Below, piece after piece: positions 7,600 to 16,040 of a stretch of 36,645 bases of DNA (positions within the stretch are counted from its first letter, which is position 1; each line of letters begins with the position of its first letter). The stretch is from NCBI GenBank assembly GCA_023450335.1, contig JAEXHA010000046.1:1-36645 (forward strand). The letters are read 5' to 3'. Position numbers and translations under genes: made by a program. The notes beneath the pieces are model-generated. The model searched no databases. It was given only the letters and a program-made list of their open reading frames with translations, and had not been told where the DNA came from. The stretch is from Actinomycetes bacterium (lineage in GTDB: Bacteria > Actinomycetota > Actinomycetes > Actinomycetales > Microbacteriaceae).

Positions 7600-9050
7600 C
7601 AGGTCGCCCTCCGCTCGGCGAGCTCGGTGCCCTGCCGACGCCGCGCCGATGCTTCGGCAGCCGGGGACGTGTGGCCCGTGATCTCCGGCCGGACAGCGGC
7701 CGCAATGGCGAACGCCGTGGGCCGGTCGGCTGCGGCGACCGTGCGCACGGACGCGGTGAGCCCCATCGAGAGGAAGAACAGGCCGGCCGACATGGTGAAC
7801 GACAGCCCGTCGAAGAACGCGAACAGCACGACAATCGTCAACAGTGACGCCGCCAGTGCCCGGCTCATGGCGCGGAGGTCGTCGAACGGCGAATGCTGGC
7901 CGGCCCACAGTGCGGTGCCGATGGCCATCAGCGCCGTGCCCGCCAGACAGACGATGCCGAGCAGGCCCAGCTCGACCGTGAGCAGCACCCAGCCGTTGTC
8001 GAAGATGTAGTACCGCGGGAGGAAGGTGCCGAACCCTTGGCCGATCGCCGGTGACGAGCTGATGAACTCGGGCACGCGCGCCAACGCCGCCGTCCGCGAC
8101 TGGGTGCTCGGGTCGTCGGACACCCCGGCGAACAGATTGACCAACGTGCCGAACATGCCGGGCACCAGTGCGAACACGGCAGCCGCCGCGATGCCGCCCA
8201 GTCCCCCGATGACCCAGCGGTAGGCGACGGGGATCGCCGGTAGCGACGCGGCCACGGCCACGACGAGGCCGATGATCGCCGAACGCGACACCGTGACCAA
8301 CGAGGCGGTCAGGATGAGCACGACCGGTATCCACCACGCACCGGGCAGTTTGGGCGGGTGGGCGCGGAAGCCCTTGTGGACGGCCGTGGTGATCGCCAGC
8401 GGCAATGTCGCGACCACGACCACCCCGTATTCGAGCGGGTGGACGGCCGTCCCGGAGGCGCGGGTGAACGCCCCGCGCGTCGCGATGTCGCCGCCATCGG
8501 TGGACAGGCCCGGGACGAGCGTGATCCAGTCCAGCAGGGACTGGCCGGTGAGGAACTGTGCGAGCCCGAGCCCCGCGAGGGCCCCGCCCGCGATCGCGAG
8601 CCGCCGCACCAGGGTGGCCGCGTCGGCGAATGTGCGGATGCCGTCCATGGCCACCAGGAGCACGCCGCTCCACGATGCCAGGCGCAGCAGCGCCGTGGTG
8701 GCCGGGCTGATCTGATCTGCCGGCTGGCCGCGCAGCATCGCCGCGGCGAAGCTGATCAGCACGATGACCACGAACGCGCCGAAGATGTAGCGGACCGGCT
8801 GGGCGACAGGCGGGGCGTCGTGCGCACGTGACTGCAGCCGTGACAGCAGCCACCAGAACAGCAGCAGGAGGCCCCACAGCACGGACGGACGGCCCAGGCC
8901 GCCGAGCCCGGCGATGGTCGAACTGGAGGGGATGCCGATGAGCAGCACGACGTAGATCGTGAGCATCGCGACGGCGTCCAGTCCGCCGCGGCGCCGGGCG
9001 GCCGTGTGCGTCCCGGCGGGAATGGGTGTCGCGGAAACGGTGCTGCTCAT
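7599..9050 (-). CDS. Wzy/WaaL-like O-antigen ligase or polymerase
   Basis: A 483-residue polytopic membrane protein with roughly ten to twelve hydrophobic segments. A large loop contains SRSAIIGLVVAVAASLP and, further on, QSRTAALARVPEFISSSPAIGQGFGTF; the R-S-A and G-x-G-x-G/F pattern is typical of the Wzy_C (O-antigen ligase) family. In a locus with a Wzx flippase and Wzz-like partners, the natural role is polymerising lipid-linked repeat units outside the membrane. Ligation of finished glycan to a surface acceptor is the alternative. It overlaps its upstream neighbour by ATGA and the downstream ligase by TGATG. The C-terminal ~40 residues are charged and cytosolic. Confidence 0.82.
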   Translation of the reverse strand: MSSTVSATPIPAGTHTAARRRGGLDAVAMLTIYVVLLIGIPSSSTIAGLGGLGRPSVLWGLLLLFWWLLSRLQSRAHDAPPVAQPVRYIFGAFVVIVLISFAAAMLRGQPADQISPATTALLRLASWSGVLLVAMDGIRTFADAATLVRRLAIAGGALAGLGLAQFLTGQSLLDWITLVPGLSTDGGDIATRGAFTRASGTAVHPLEYGVVVVATLPLAITTAVHKGFRAHPPKLPGAWWIPVVLILTASLVTVSRSAIIGLVVAVAASLPAIPVAYRWVIGGLGGIAAAAVFALVPGMFGTLVNLFAGVSDDPSTQSRTAALARVPEFISSSPAIGQGFGTFLPRYYIFDNGWVLLTVELGLLGIVCLAGTALMAIGTALWAGQHSPFDDLRAMSRALAASLLTIVVLFAFFDGLSFTMSAGLFFLSMGLTASVRTVAAADRPTAFAIAAAVRPEITGHTSPAAEASARRRQGTELAERRAT

Positions 9051-9952
9051 TGTTCCGAGTCCATCGGACCACCACCGCGCCGCGCGGCGGGCCGCCCTCC
9101 GACGACGGCCGGTTCCGGGTCACCTTCCCACTCGTCGTCCTCGTCCTGCCCGGCCGCGTACCGTTCGGCCTGCGCCACCGCGTCGGGGTTCTCCCGCTCA
9201 TCCTGCTCGCCCGCGTAGCCGCCCACCGCGACGGGTTCCGCCGGCGGCGCCACGAGGTCTTCGGGTGACGCGTCGAGCGTGTCAGGATCGACATCGTCGG
9301 GCGAGGGAGCGGGTGCGGGGACGACTGCCGTCTTGCCCCGGCGCCCGGCACGGTGCGGGCGGCGGCTCAGGCCGTCGACCAGACTCGCGACGACGAGGGT
9401 CAGCGCGACGAGCCCGGCGCCCACGCCCGCGCTCATGATCAGCCGTGTCTTCTGCTGCAGCGTGCTCGACATGTCGTGGGTCAGCGTAGAGATCGACATG
9501 CGGTCGTCCCGTGTGACGCTCTGATCGTCCTGGAGCCGCTCGAGGACCACCCCCGACTGCTCCACCAGCACCGCGAGCGCGCCGGCCGCGGCCTCATCGG
9601 TCTGCGCCGTGACGATGATCTGGATCACCGGCCCCGAGACCGTGGGATCGCGCTGAACCACCACCTCGGTGCCCGGATAGTCGGCGACCACCTTGCCGGC
9701 CACGTCTTCGCTCTGCATCACGCGCACGACGATGTCCGAAGCCTGCGTCAATCCGCCGAGGTAGAGGTAGGGGTTGGTGACACCGGGCGGCACCGTGCCC
9801 TCGCCGGGCATCAGCAGCTGCGTCGCGGTGCGCTCGTACCCCGGCTGGATCACCGTGTACGCACCGACGGCGCCCGAGACGGCGAGAAGGATGCCGGGCA
9901 CGACGATGTACCAGCGCCGGAGGATTCCTCGTAGCGTGTCTGCGATGTTCAT
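9047..9952 (-). CDS. Wzz/CpsC-like polysaccharide co-polymerase, acidic tail
   Basis: A 301-residue protein with two membrane segments (about 14-34 and 172-193) flanking an extracytoplasmic domain. This is the Wzz/capsular chain-length (CpsC-type) layout. RRWYIVVPGILLAVSGAVGA is the first segment. The region before the second segment (DDRMSISTLTHDMSSTLQQK) corresponds to the polar, coiled part of Wzz proteins. After the second membrane segment comes a ~100-residue cytosolic tail rich in Pro, Asp and Glu. No Walker A tyrosine kinase domain is fused or adjacent. It overlaps both neighbours by ATGA and probably forms a hetero-complex with the preceding, similar protein. Confidence 0.75.
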   Translation of the reverse strand: MNIADTLRGILRRWYIVVPGILLAVSGAVGAYTVIQPGYERTATQLLMPGEGTVPPGVTNPYLYLGGLTQASDIVVRVMQSEDVAGKVVADYPGTEVVVQRDPTVSGPVIQIIVTAQTDEAAAGALAVLVEQSGVVLERLQDDQSVTRDDRMSISTLTHDMSSTLQQKTRLIMSAGVGAGLVALTLVVASLVDGLSRRPHRAGRRGKTAVVPAPAPSPDDVDPDTLDASPEDLVAPPAEPVAVGGYAGEQDERENPDAVAQAERYAAGQDEDDEWEGDPEPAVVGGRPAARRGGGPMDSEQ

Positions 9953-10704
9953 GCGGAGTAGCCTCCTGTCGGTGCGAGCCGCGGCATCGGTGTCGCGGCA
10001 TGGGGCTCGGTGCGGCGCCCTCGGCGGCGCACCAGTCGGTCGAGGGTCACGGCCGATGTGGCCGCGACCAGGAGTGCGGCGAGCGCCATGGCACCCGCGG
10101 CGAGCAGCTGCGACGAGCGTGACGCGCTGACCGGCCAGATCTCGGTGCTCATCGGCGCGACCACGGCCGAGATGCGGTCGGATTCCGGCGTCGTCGTCGC
10201 CGCCTGCTGCCCCTGCGTCACGCCGATGATGTCGTGGAGGATCGCGGCCTGGCGGTCGGCGACCCACTCTCGGGTGCGGCCCACGATCTGCACGTCGATG
10301 GTCGCGTTGGGGAAGCTGTGCATCCATTGGTTGCCGTCGTTGCGCAACGAGACCATGACGCCTTCGCGCACCCCGGCCCCGTAGTAGGGCGCGCCTGCCG
10401 ACGAGTATGTCGCGACCGGCTTGCCTTCGTTGATCGATGTGGCCACCGCGCTGGCGAAGGCGATGACGCTGAGGTCGTTCATGCCGCTGTTCGGCAGCAG
10501 CGTCGGGCGTTGGGGAAGCGTGAAGGTGATCGTCGTGTGCGTGTAGAACGAACCGCCGTCGCGCTGGAAGGCGTAGGTGAGCGCGGCAAAGGCGAGGATG
10601 ACCGCGAGGACGACGTACCACCGTCTCCCCATCGCCGACAGCACCCCGCGAACCGTCACGGCGCCCCCTCCCCAGTGGGAGCGTATCGCCCTCTGCCCGC
10701 TCAT
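9949..10704 (-). CDS. Wzz-like chain-length protein, second copy
   Basis: A 251-residue protein with the same topology as its downstream neighbour: a membrane segment at about 29-46 (WYVVLAVILAFAALTYAF), an external domain of ~150 residues, and a second segment near the C-terminus (LLAAGAMALAALLVAATSAV) followed by a short basic tail. The 4-base overlap with the preceding gene supports the ATG at 10704, although a GTG 15 codons in (VTVRGVLSAMG) would give a more typical N-terminus. The two proteins are divergent in sequence, so they look like paralogous partners rather than a recent duplication. The likely role is controlling polymer length or export. Confidence 0.7.
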   Translation of the reverse strand: MSGQRAIRSHWGGGAVTVRGVLSAMGRRWYVVLAVILAFAALTYAFQRDGGSFYTHTTITFTLPQRPTLLPNSGMNDLSVIAFASAVATSINEGKPVATYSSAGAPYYGAGVREGVMVSLRNDGNQWMHSFPNATIDVQIVGRTREWVADRQAAILHDIIGVTQGQQAATTTPESDRISAVVAPMSTEIWPVSASRSSQLLAAGAMALAALLVAATSAVTLDRLVRRRGRRTEPHAATPMPRLAPTGGYSA

Positions 10705-11564
10705 GCGCGCCTCCCCGTGCTCAGCCGCGCCTTGAGGTTCTGCATGCCCTCTTTGCCGAGCCCGGCGATGAGCATGCGGCGCAGGGTCGCCCGGCCGGTG
10801 TCACGGAGCCACCGCAGCGGCGCGAGCAGGTACCGGTCCGCGATGACGCGCGCCGTTCCCGGGTCCGGCACATCGTGGAGCATCCCGGGGAACAGCGCCG
10901 TCCACTCCCCCGACGACACGAGCCGTCCACGGACCCGGTTGCTGACGTTCTCACCGTGGACGACCTGCAGCCAGCCGGGCGCCCCGTCGAGGACGACCAC
11001 CGGCATGGTCCGGCCGAGCATGATGTGCCAGTCGTCCCACGACGTGCTGGGGTCCGACCAGGGTGCGGCGACCGAGCAGAAGGCGTTCGCCGGGTCGTGG
11101 CGCAGGTACACGCCGTCCGCGCCCTTGACCAGCCCGCGGGCCACATACAGCGCACGGCGATCGGTGAAGTCGACCGCATCCCGCAGCCGTTGCAGGAAGT
11201 CGACGGCGATGCCGTCGTCGTTGTCGAGGTTCGTCGTCAGCAGCATTCCGTCCCGGTGGCGGGCGACGGCGCGCACGTCGGAGATGAGCGTCTCGGTCGG
11301 CACCTCGGCGCGGAAGACGGCCCGGAACAGGCCGCGCTCGACGTACGGCTCGATCGCACGCACGAGCCATTCGGGGCTTTCCGGGTCGAAGTAGACGATC
11401 CAGGTGAAGTCGGATGTCGTCTGTGCCGCAACGGACGGCGCGCAATAGCGCTCGAACAGCGCCCAGCGGTTGGTGAGCCACGACTCGCTCGCACGGATCC
11501 GAGCCTCGATGCCGCCGGTCGGCAGGTTGAAACGGGTCAGGAGGATGTGGTCGACGTGTGTCAT
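10701..11564 (-). CDS. Rhamnosyltransferase-like glycosyltransferase
   Basis: A 287-residue protein resembling the 'putative rhamnosyl transferase' family (PF11316 type, from memory). HILLTRFNLP opens the fold. RYCAPSVAAQTTSDFTWIVY matches the family's conserved F..yc.PS...Q....F.W...fD pattern and ends in YFDPESP. LLTTNLDNDDGIAVDFL supplies a DNDD metal/nucleotide motif in place of DXD. It overlaps the flippase and Wzz-like genes by ATGA on either side. The acceptor is presumably the lipid-linked repeat unit. The sugar is not certain, since rhamnose is only the family's namesake and no dTDP-rhamnose genes are in the window. Confidence 0.78.
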   Translation of the reverse strand: MTHVDHILLTRFNLPTGGIEARIRASESWLTNRWALFERYCAPSVAAQTTSDFTWIVYFDPESPEWLVRAIEPYVERGLFRAVFRAEVPTETLISDVRAVARHRDGMLLTTNLDNDDGIAVDFLQRLRDAVDFTDRRALYVARGLVKGADGVYLRHDPANAFCSVAAPWSDPSTSWDDWHIMLGRTMPVVVLDGAPGWLQVVHGENVSNRVRGRLVSSGEWTALFPGMLHDVPDPGTARVIADRYLLAPLRWLRDTGRATLRRMLIAGLGKEGMQNLKARLSTGRRA

Positions 11565-13066
11565 CGGAACCTCCGGACCAGCGGTAGACGGGCGCCGAGC
11601 TTCGAACGCGCGAGCATGGACAGGGCGTCGGGGATGATCCTCGGCGCCAGCAGGCGGGTGACGGCCAGGTGCACGAGCAGCACGGTGAGGCTGGCCAGCA
11701 GCAGCGAGATCAGTGCCGGCGCGCCGGCCGTGGCAGTCATGACCAGCCAGCCGGCGGTCCCGGAGGTCAGTACGACCACCGCGACGAAGCCGAAAGGCCC
11801 AGCCACGGTGCGCAGGCGGGTGCGCAGTGCACGCGCGGTGAGGAACCAGCGGCTCACCGTCGCCACGATGCACACGCCGACGAAGCCCCAGGCGATGGCG
11901 ACGAGGCCGAAGGGTGCGAGAACGACTGTGACACCCAAGGTGAGGCCGTCGATCACGAGGGCGTACCAGAACCACACCCCGGGCCGGCCGAGGCCGAAGA
12001 ACAGGCCGTGGTCGAGCCAGGCGCCGACCGTGAGCGTGCCCGCGATCGCGAGGATCTGTGCCACCGGGTAGCTGTGCTCCCACCCGTCGCCGAACATGAT
12101 CGGGACGATCAGCGGCGAGCCGACCGCGACGAAGGTGAGGGGCAGCGCGAGCGCGAAGTAGGTGAGCCGCAGGGCCCGCAGATAGGCCGCGCGAAGCCGT
12201 TCGGGCTCTTCCCGGATCTTCGCGAACGCCACCTGCGTGACCGGGACGATAGCGCTGCCGGTGAGGTCCTGGACGACTTGCACGAGCCGCTGCGCGATGG
12301 TCATGTACCCCAGCGCCGCCACGCCGAGCGTGGCGCTGATGACCGCCGCTTCCCCCAGCGCCCGGAGCATGGCGACGAAGTCCGCGCCGAGCACCTGACT
12401 GCCGAACCGCAGCATGGTCGTGAACTCCCCGCGCACGAAGGTGCGGGACGGGTGCCACCGCGTCGTCAGCCACGCCAGCGTCGAGGTGATCGCCGGGGCG
12501 ACGAGACTCTGCGCGACCAGCGCCCACGCCCCCGCGCCGGCGAAGGCGAGGACCACCGCGACCACCTGCGCGACGACGGCGGCCACCGCGCCCTGCGTCG
12601 CGATCACCGAGAAGCGCATGTCGCGGCGGAGGATCGCCATCGGGACCGACCCGAACGCGGTGAGGATCACCCACACCGACAGACCCTGGATGATCGGCAC
12701 CACGCCGTCGTCGCGGAAGAGCAGGCCGAGCAGCGGTGCCAGCGCGAACATGACGACGCACAGCACGACGCCCGCGATCATCGAGAACCAGAACGCGGTG
12801 CTCAGCATCCGCTGGTCGGCCTTCTTCACCTGCACGAGGTAGGCGGCGAACCCGAGGTCGGCCAGCAGGAAGAAGAACGGCAGAACGGTGGATGCCGCGG
12901 CCACGGTGCCGAAGTCCTCCGGGCTGAGCAGCCGGGTCAGCAGCGCGATCGTGGCGAAGCCGAGCAGTCGCGTCGTCCACTTCTGTGCCGTGAGCCAGAA
13001 CACGCCCGACGTCGCACGGTCGCCCACGCTGGGGGCGACGGTGCCGGGTGGGGTCGGCGTGGTCAT
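11561..13066 (-). CDS. Wzx-like lipopolysaccharide/EPS flippase (MOP superfamily)
   Basis: A 501-residue integral membrane protein of the polysaccharide-transporter type. It starts with the characteristic FWLTAQKWTTRLLGFATIAL and LLSPEDFGTVAAASTVLPFF segment and has about 12-14 predicted membrane spans. LGVAALGYMTIAQRLVQVVQ and VTQVAFAKIREEPERLRAAY match the central conserved parts of the WzxC/TuaB-like branch. It should flip undecaprenyl-linked repeat units across the membrane for polymerisation by the protein at 7599. The ATG at 13066 overlaps the preceding stop by ATGA. Confidence 0.88.
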   Translation of the reverse strand: MTTPTPPGTVAPSVGDRATSGVFWLTAQKWTTRLLGFATIALLTRLLSPEDFGTVAAASTVLPFFFLLADLGFAAYLVQVKKADQRMLSTAFWFSMIAGVVLCVVMFALAPLLGLLFRDDGVVPIIQGLSVWVILTAFGSVPMAILRRDMRFSVIATQGAVAAVVAQVVAVVLAFAGAGAWALVAQSLVAPAITSTLAWLTTRWHPSRTFVRGEFTTMLRFGSQVLGADFVAMLRALGEAAVISATLGVAALGYMTIAQRLVQVVQDLTGSAIVPVTQVAFAKIREEPERLRAAYLRALRLTYFALALPLTFVAVGSPLIVPIMFGDGWEHSYPVAQILAIAGTLTVGAWLDHGLFFGLGRPGVWFWYALVIDGLTLGVTVVLAPFGLVAIAWGFVGVCIVATVSRWFLTARALRTRLRTVAGPFGFVAVVVLTSGTAGWLVMTATAGAPALISLLLASLTVLLVHLAVTRLLAPRIIPDALSMLARSKLGARLPLVRRFR

Positions 13067-14259
13067 GCCGCCTCCTCGGTCGCGGGACGGGCGACGAAGC
13101 GGCCGATCTTCTCTACGAGGCGCCGGCCTTCGCGCGGCACATCCGCGAGCCATTCCGCCGACCCGTACGACCGGGCCGCGCCCTCGTAGACGTCGCAGAG
13201 GCGCCGGGTCATCGCCGGCAGCCCGAAGCGGTCGGTGGCGAACTCCCGGCCGAAGGCGCCGAACCCGCGCCGGCGGGCGGGGTCTGCGAGCAGGGCGCGC
13301 AGGGCGGCAGCGAGGTCGCCGACGGGATCCGCGACGCTGTCGGGGCTCCAGTAGCTCGAGCGGGCCAGCGCGTCGGCCGACTCTGGGTCGAAGATCCGTG
13401 ACCATCCGGCTTCGCCCAGCACCACGAGCGGCTTGCCGAATGCGAGCGCGCGTGCGGCGGACCCGCCCATTCCCACCACGATGTCGGCCGCGGCGTACGC
13501 GGGGCGCGGGTCGGTCATCGCCCCCAGCATCCGGACCGCGTCGCGGCCGGCGGTGCGGTTGACGGCATCCGCGTGCGTGCGCAGGCGGTCTTCGGCATCA
13601 CCGCTCCCGACGACGACGAGGGTGGCGCCGGTGTCGGCGATCCTGCTCATCGCATCGATCGCCACGCTGATCGAGAACGCCTTCATGTTGCTGTCCAGCC
13701 GGCTCACGAGCGCGATGAGGGGCCCGGCACCGATCGCGTGCTCGGTGCGCAGATCGGGCAGGCCGGTCACGGCCGGCGCGTCGCGGACGAGGTCCACCGG
13801 CGGTGAGACGAGCACCGTCGCACCCGGCCGCTCGGCCAGCTCATCGAGCAGGTAACCCGTGCCGACGATGAGCGGCATGTGCCGCAGGACCACCGGGGTC
13901 ACGCTCATCTCGTAGACGGTCTGCACCCACGGCACTCTGCCGAACCGGGCCGGCCCCCAGAAGACGGGGCGGGCGGCGCCCCACATGCCGTACACATGGA
14001 TGAGGTCGGCACGGAAGGACGCGGTCAAGGCCGTCAGCTGCGCGGCGTGTGCCCGCATGCCCGCCGCGGCGTCGTACACCTCGACGGTCACACCGTGGTC
14101 GCGCGCGTAGTCCAGCAGATGGGGCGCCGCCGGCAGGGTGCCCCGTTCCCCGAGCAGGATCGACTCGACACCGTGCGCCTGCGCCGCGACCGCGAAGTCG
14201 ACGGCATTGATCTGGGTGCCCCCCAGCTCGAGGCTGTTCAGGTGGACGAGTACGCGCAT
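13063..14259 (-). CDS. GT4-type glycosyltransferase
   Basis: A 398-residue GT-B glycosyltransferase. MRVLVHLNSLELGGTQINAV is the N-terminal strand and glycine loop. TVYEMSVTP, LIALVSRLDSNMKAF (donor-domain entry) and VVVGSGDAEDRL are GT4 landmarks. The usual E-x7-E is weakened: the segment reads VGMGGSAARALAFGKPLVVL, with G/S in place of the first glutamate. The donor site may therefore be atypical. The ATG at 14259 is supported by GAGGGG 8 bases upstream. It lies 12 bases after the DegT gene, one of the few non-overlapping junctions in the train. Confidence 0.83.
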   Translation of the reverse strand: MRVLVHLNSLELGGTQINAVDFAVAAQAHGVESILLGERGTLPAAPHLLDYARDHGVTVEVYDAAAGMRAHAAQLTALTASFRADLIHVYGMWGAARPVFWGPARFGRVPWVQTVYEMSVTPVVLRHMPLIVGTGYLLDELAERPGATVLVSPPVDLVRDAPAVTGLPDLRTEHAIGAGPLIALVSRLDSNMKAFSISVAIDAMSRIADTGATLVVVGSGDAEDRLRTHADAVNRTAGRDAVRMLGAMTDPRPAYAAADIVVGMGGSAARALAFGKPLVVLGEAGWSRIFDPESADALARSSYWSPDSVADPVGDLAAALRALLADPARRRGFGAFGREFATDRFGLPAMTRRLCDVYEGAARSYGSAEWLADVPREGRRLVEKIGRFVARPATEEAA

Positions 14260-14271
14260 GACGGTGACCCC

Positions 14272-15378
14272 TCAGACGTGCAACGCCGTGCGCAGCGCGT
14301 CGGCGACGCGCTGCTGCTGGGCCTCGGTCAGGTGCGGGAACATCGGCAGCGACAGGATCATGTCCGCGGCCGCCTCGGCGACCGGGAACGCGCCCGGGCG
14401 CAGACCGGGCGACGCGTACGCCGCGGTGACGGGCACCGGGGTCGGGTAGTGGATGCCGGTGCCGATGCCCGCCTCGGCCAGCCCGGCCATCACGCGGTCC
14501 CGCTCGGCCACCCGCACCACGTACAGGTGCCAGACGTCCTCGTTGCCCGGCTGCACCGCCGGCACGCGGACCCCGTCGATGTCGCCGAGCAGCTGTGCGT
14601 ACCGGTCGGCCGCCGCCCGGCGGGCCGCGTTCCACGCGTCCAGCCGGCGCAGCTTGGCCCGCAGCACCGTGGCCTGCACGGCATCGAGCCGGGCGTTGAC
14701 GCCGATGCGGTCGTGCACGTACTTCACCGAGCTGCCGTGGGCGCCGAGGTTGCGGACGATCGCGGCGATGTTCGCGTCGGCGGTCATCACCGCGCCCGCG
14801 TCGCCGGCGGCACCGAGGTTCTTGCCCGGGTAGAAGCTGGTGGCGGCCACGGCGCCGAGGGCGCCTGCCCGGCCGGCCGTGCTCGATGCCCCCTGCGACT
14901 GGGCGGCGTCCTCGATGACGATGAGGTCGTGCTTCTCGGCCAGAGCGGTGATCGGCTCCATCGCCGCCGTCTGCCCGAACAGGTGGACGGGCACGATGGC
15001 GCGTGTGCGCGATGTGACGGCGGCCGCGGCGGCGTCCGGGTCGAGGAGCAGGTACTCCTCGTCGACGTCGACGAACACCGGCACCGCACCCACGCGTGAT
15101 GCCGCTTCCGCGGTCGCGATGAAGGTGTTGGCGGGCATGATGACCTCGTCGCCGGGCTGGATGCCGGTGGCGCGGTAGGCCAGTTCGAGGGCGTCGGTGC
15201 CGTTGGAGACGCCGACGACGTGCGGGACGCCGATGTAGTCGGCGTACTCCGCCTCGAACGCGTCGACCTCTGCGCCGCCGATGAAGGCGGCGGATTCGAG
15301 CTGCCGCCGCCAGACCGGCAGGACATCGTCGATGATCTCCGCCTGCTGTGCGGCGAGATCGAGAAAAGGTACGGTCAT
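14272..15378 (-). CDS. DegT/DnrJ/EryC1 sugar aminotransferase (WbpE/QdtB-like)
   Basis: A 368-residue PLP aminotransferase for keto nucleotide sugars. Features in order: MTVPFLDLAAQQAEI (VPFLDL start typical of 3-aminotransferases such as WbpE, FdtB, QdtB), GVSNGTDALELAY, MPANTFIATA, VIEDAAQSQGA with Asp157 for the pyridine nitrogen, and SFYPGKNLGA with Lys186 as the Schiff-base lysine. With the Gfo/Idh/MocA oxidoreductase at 18,177 and the WbpD-like acetyltransferase at 25,246 it fits a C3-amination route to a 2,3-diacetamido uronic acid. That assignment is inferred from neighbourhood. It overlaps the acyltransferase upstream by ATGA. Confidence 0.9.
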   Translation of the reverse strand: MTVPFLDLAAQQAEIIDDVLPVWRRQLESAAFIGGAEVDAFEAEYADYIGVPHVVGVSNGTDALELAYRATGIQPGDEVIMPANTFIATAEAASRVGAVPVFVDVDEEYLLLDPDAAAAAVTSRTRAIVPVHLFGQTAAMEPITALAEKHDLIVIEDAAQSQGASSTAGRAGALGAVAATSFYPGKNLGAAGDAGAVMTADANIAAIVRNLGAHGSSVKYVHDRIGVNARLDAVQATVLRAKLRRLDAWNAARRAAADRYAQLLGDIDGVRVPAVQPGNEDVWHLYVVRVAERDRVMAGLAEAGIGTGIHYPTPVPVTAAYASPGLRPGAFPVAEAAADMILSLPMFPHLTEAQQQRVADALRTALHV

Positions 15379-16040
15379 GCGTGCTCCCCCAGCACTCGTT
15401 CGGACGGCTCTGCCCGTCGGTGGTCGTTCACAGATCGTGCGGGTACGCCCGCCCAGGTGTCGGCTTCCGGCACGTTGCGCAGCACGACGGCCCCCATGCC
15501 GACGGTCGCCCCGGCGCCGACGGAGACGCCTTGTCGTACGCTCGCGTTCATGCCGATGTACGCGGCCTCGCCCACGTGCACACTTCCGCCGAGGGCGACG
15601 CCCGCCGCCAGGGTCGTGAAGTCCGCCAGCACGTCGTCGTGCGTGATGGTGCAATTCGGCATCACGACGGTGTGCGCGCCCACCGACACGTTCGCGGTGA
15701 TCACGACCCCGTCGAGCACGATGCTGCCCGCCCCTACGGAGCTGCCCGCGCCCAGGCGCGCCGATGGGGCCAGATAGCAGCCGTATCGCGCCCTGGTGAC
15801 ACCCAGCGTCGCCAGCCTCCCCGCGATCGAGCGACGGCCTGAGCCGCTGCCGACGCAGATGAGCAGGCGCTCGTCGCGGACCGCGGCGGTGGCGATGTCT
15901 CCGATCACCGGCACACCGCCGACCTCGGCGCCGTGCAGCGCGGTGTCGTCGTCGAGGATGCCGGCGACGCCGTCGATTCCCGTCGCCAGTACTTCTCTTG
16001 CCAGGCCGCTTGCCCCCACAAGCAGCAGCCCGGCGCTCAT
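15375..16040 (-). CDS. PglD/NeuD-like sugar O/N-acyltransferase
   Basis: A 221-residue left-handed beta-helix acyltransferase. LLLVGASGLAREVL is the N-terminal Rossmann-like nucleotide-sugar-binding strand and loop typical of PglD/NeuD proteins. Hexapeptide repeats run from about residue 90. NCTITHDDVLADF contains the likely catalytic histidine (PglD numbering His125), and TWAGVPARSV is the usual C-terminal end. It sits between two DegT aminotransferases and overlaps both by ATGA. It probably acetylates the amino group made by one of them, most plausibly the enzyme at 16,037. Confidence 0.87.
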   Translation of the reverse strand: MSAGLLLVGASGLAREVLATGIDGVAGILDDDTALHGAEVGGVPVIGDIATAAVRDERLLICVGSGSGRRSIAGRLATLGVTRARYGCYLAPSARLGAGSSVGAGSIVLDGVVITANVSVGAHTVVMPNCTITHDDVLADFTTLAAGVALGGSVHVGEAAYIGMNASVRQGVSVGAGATVGMGAVVLRNVPEADTWAGVPARSVNDHRRAEPSERVLGEHA

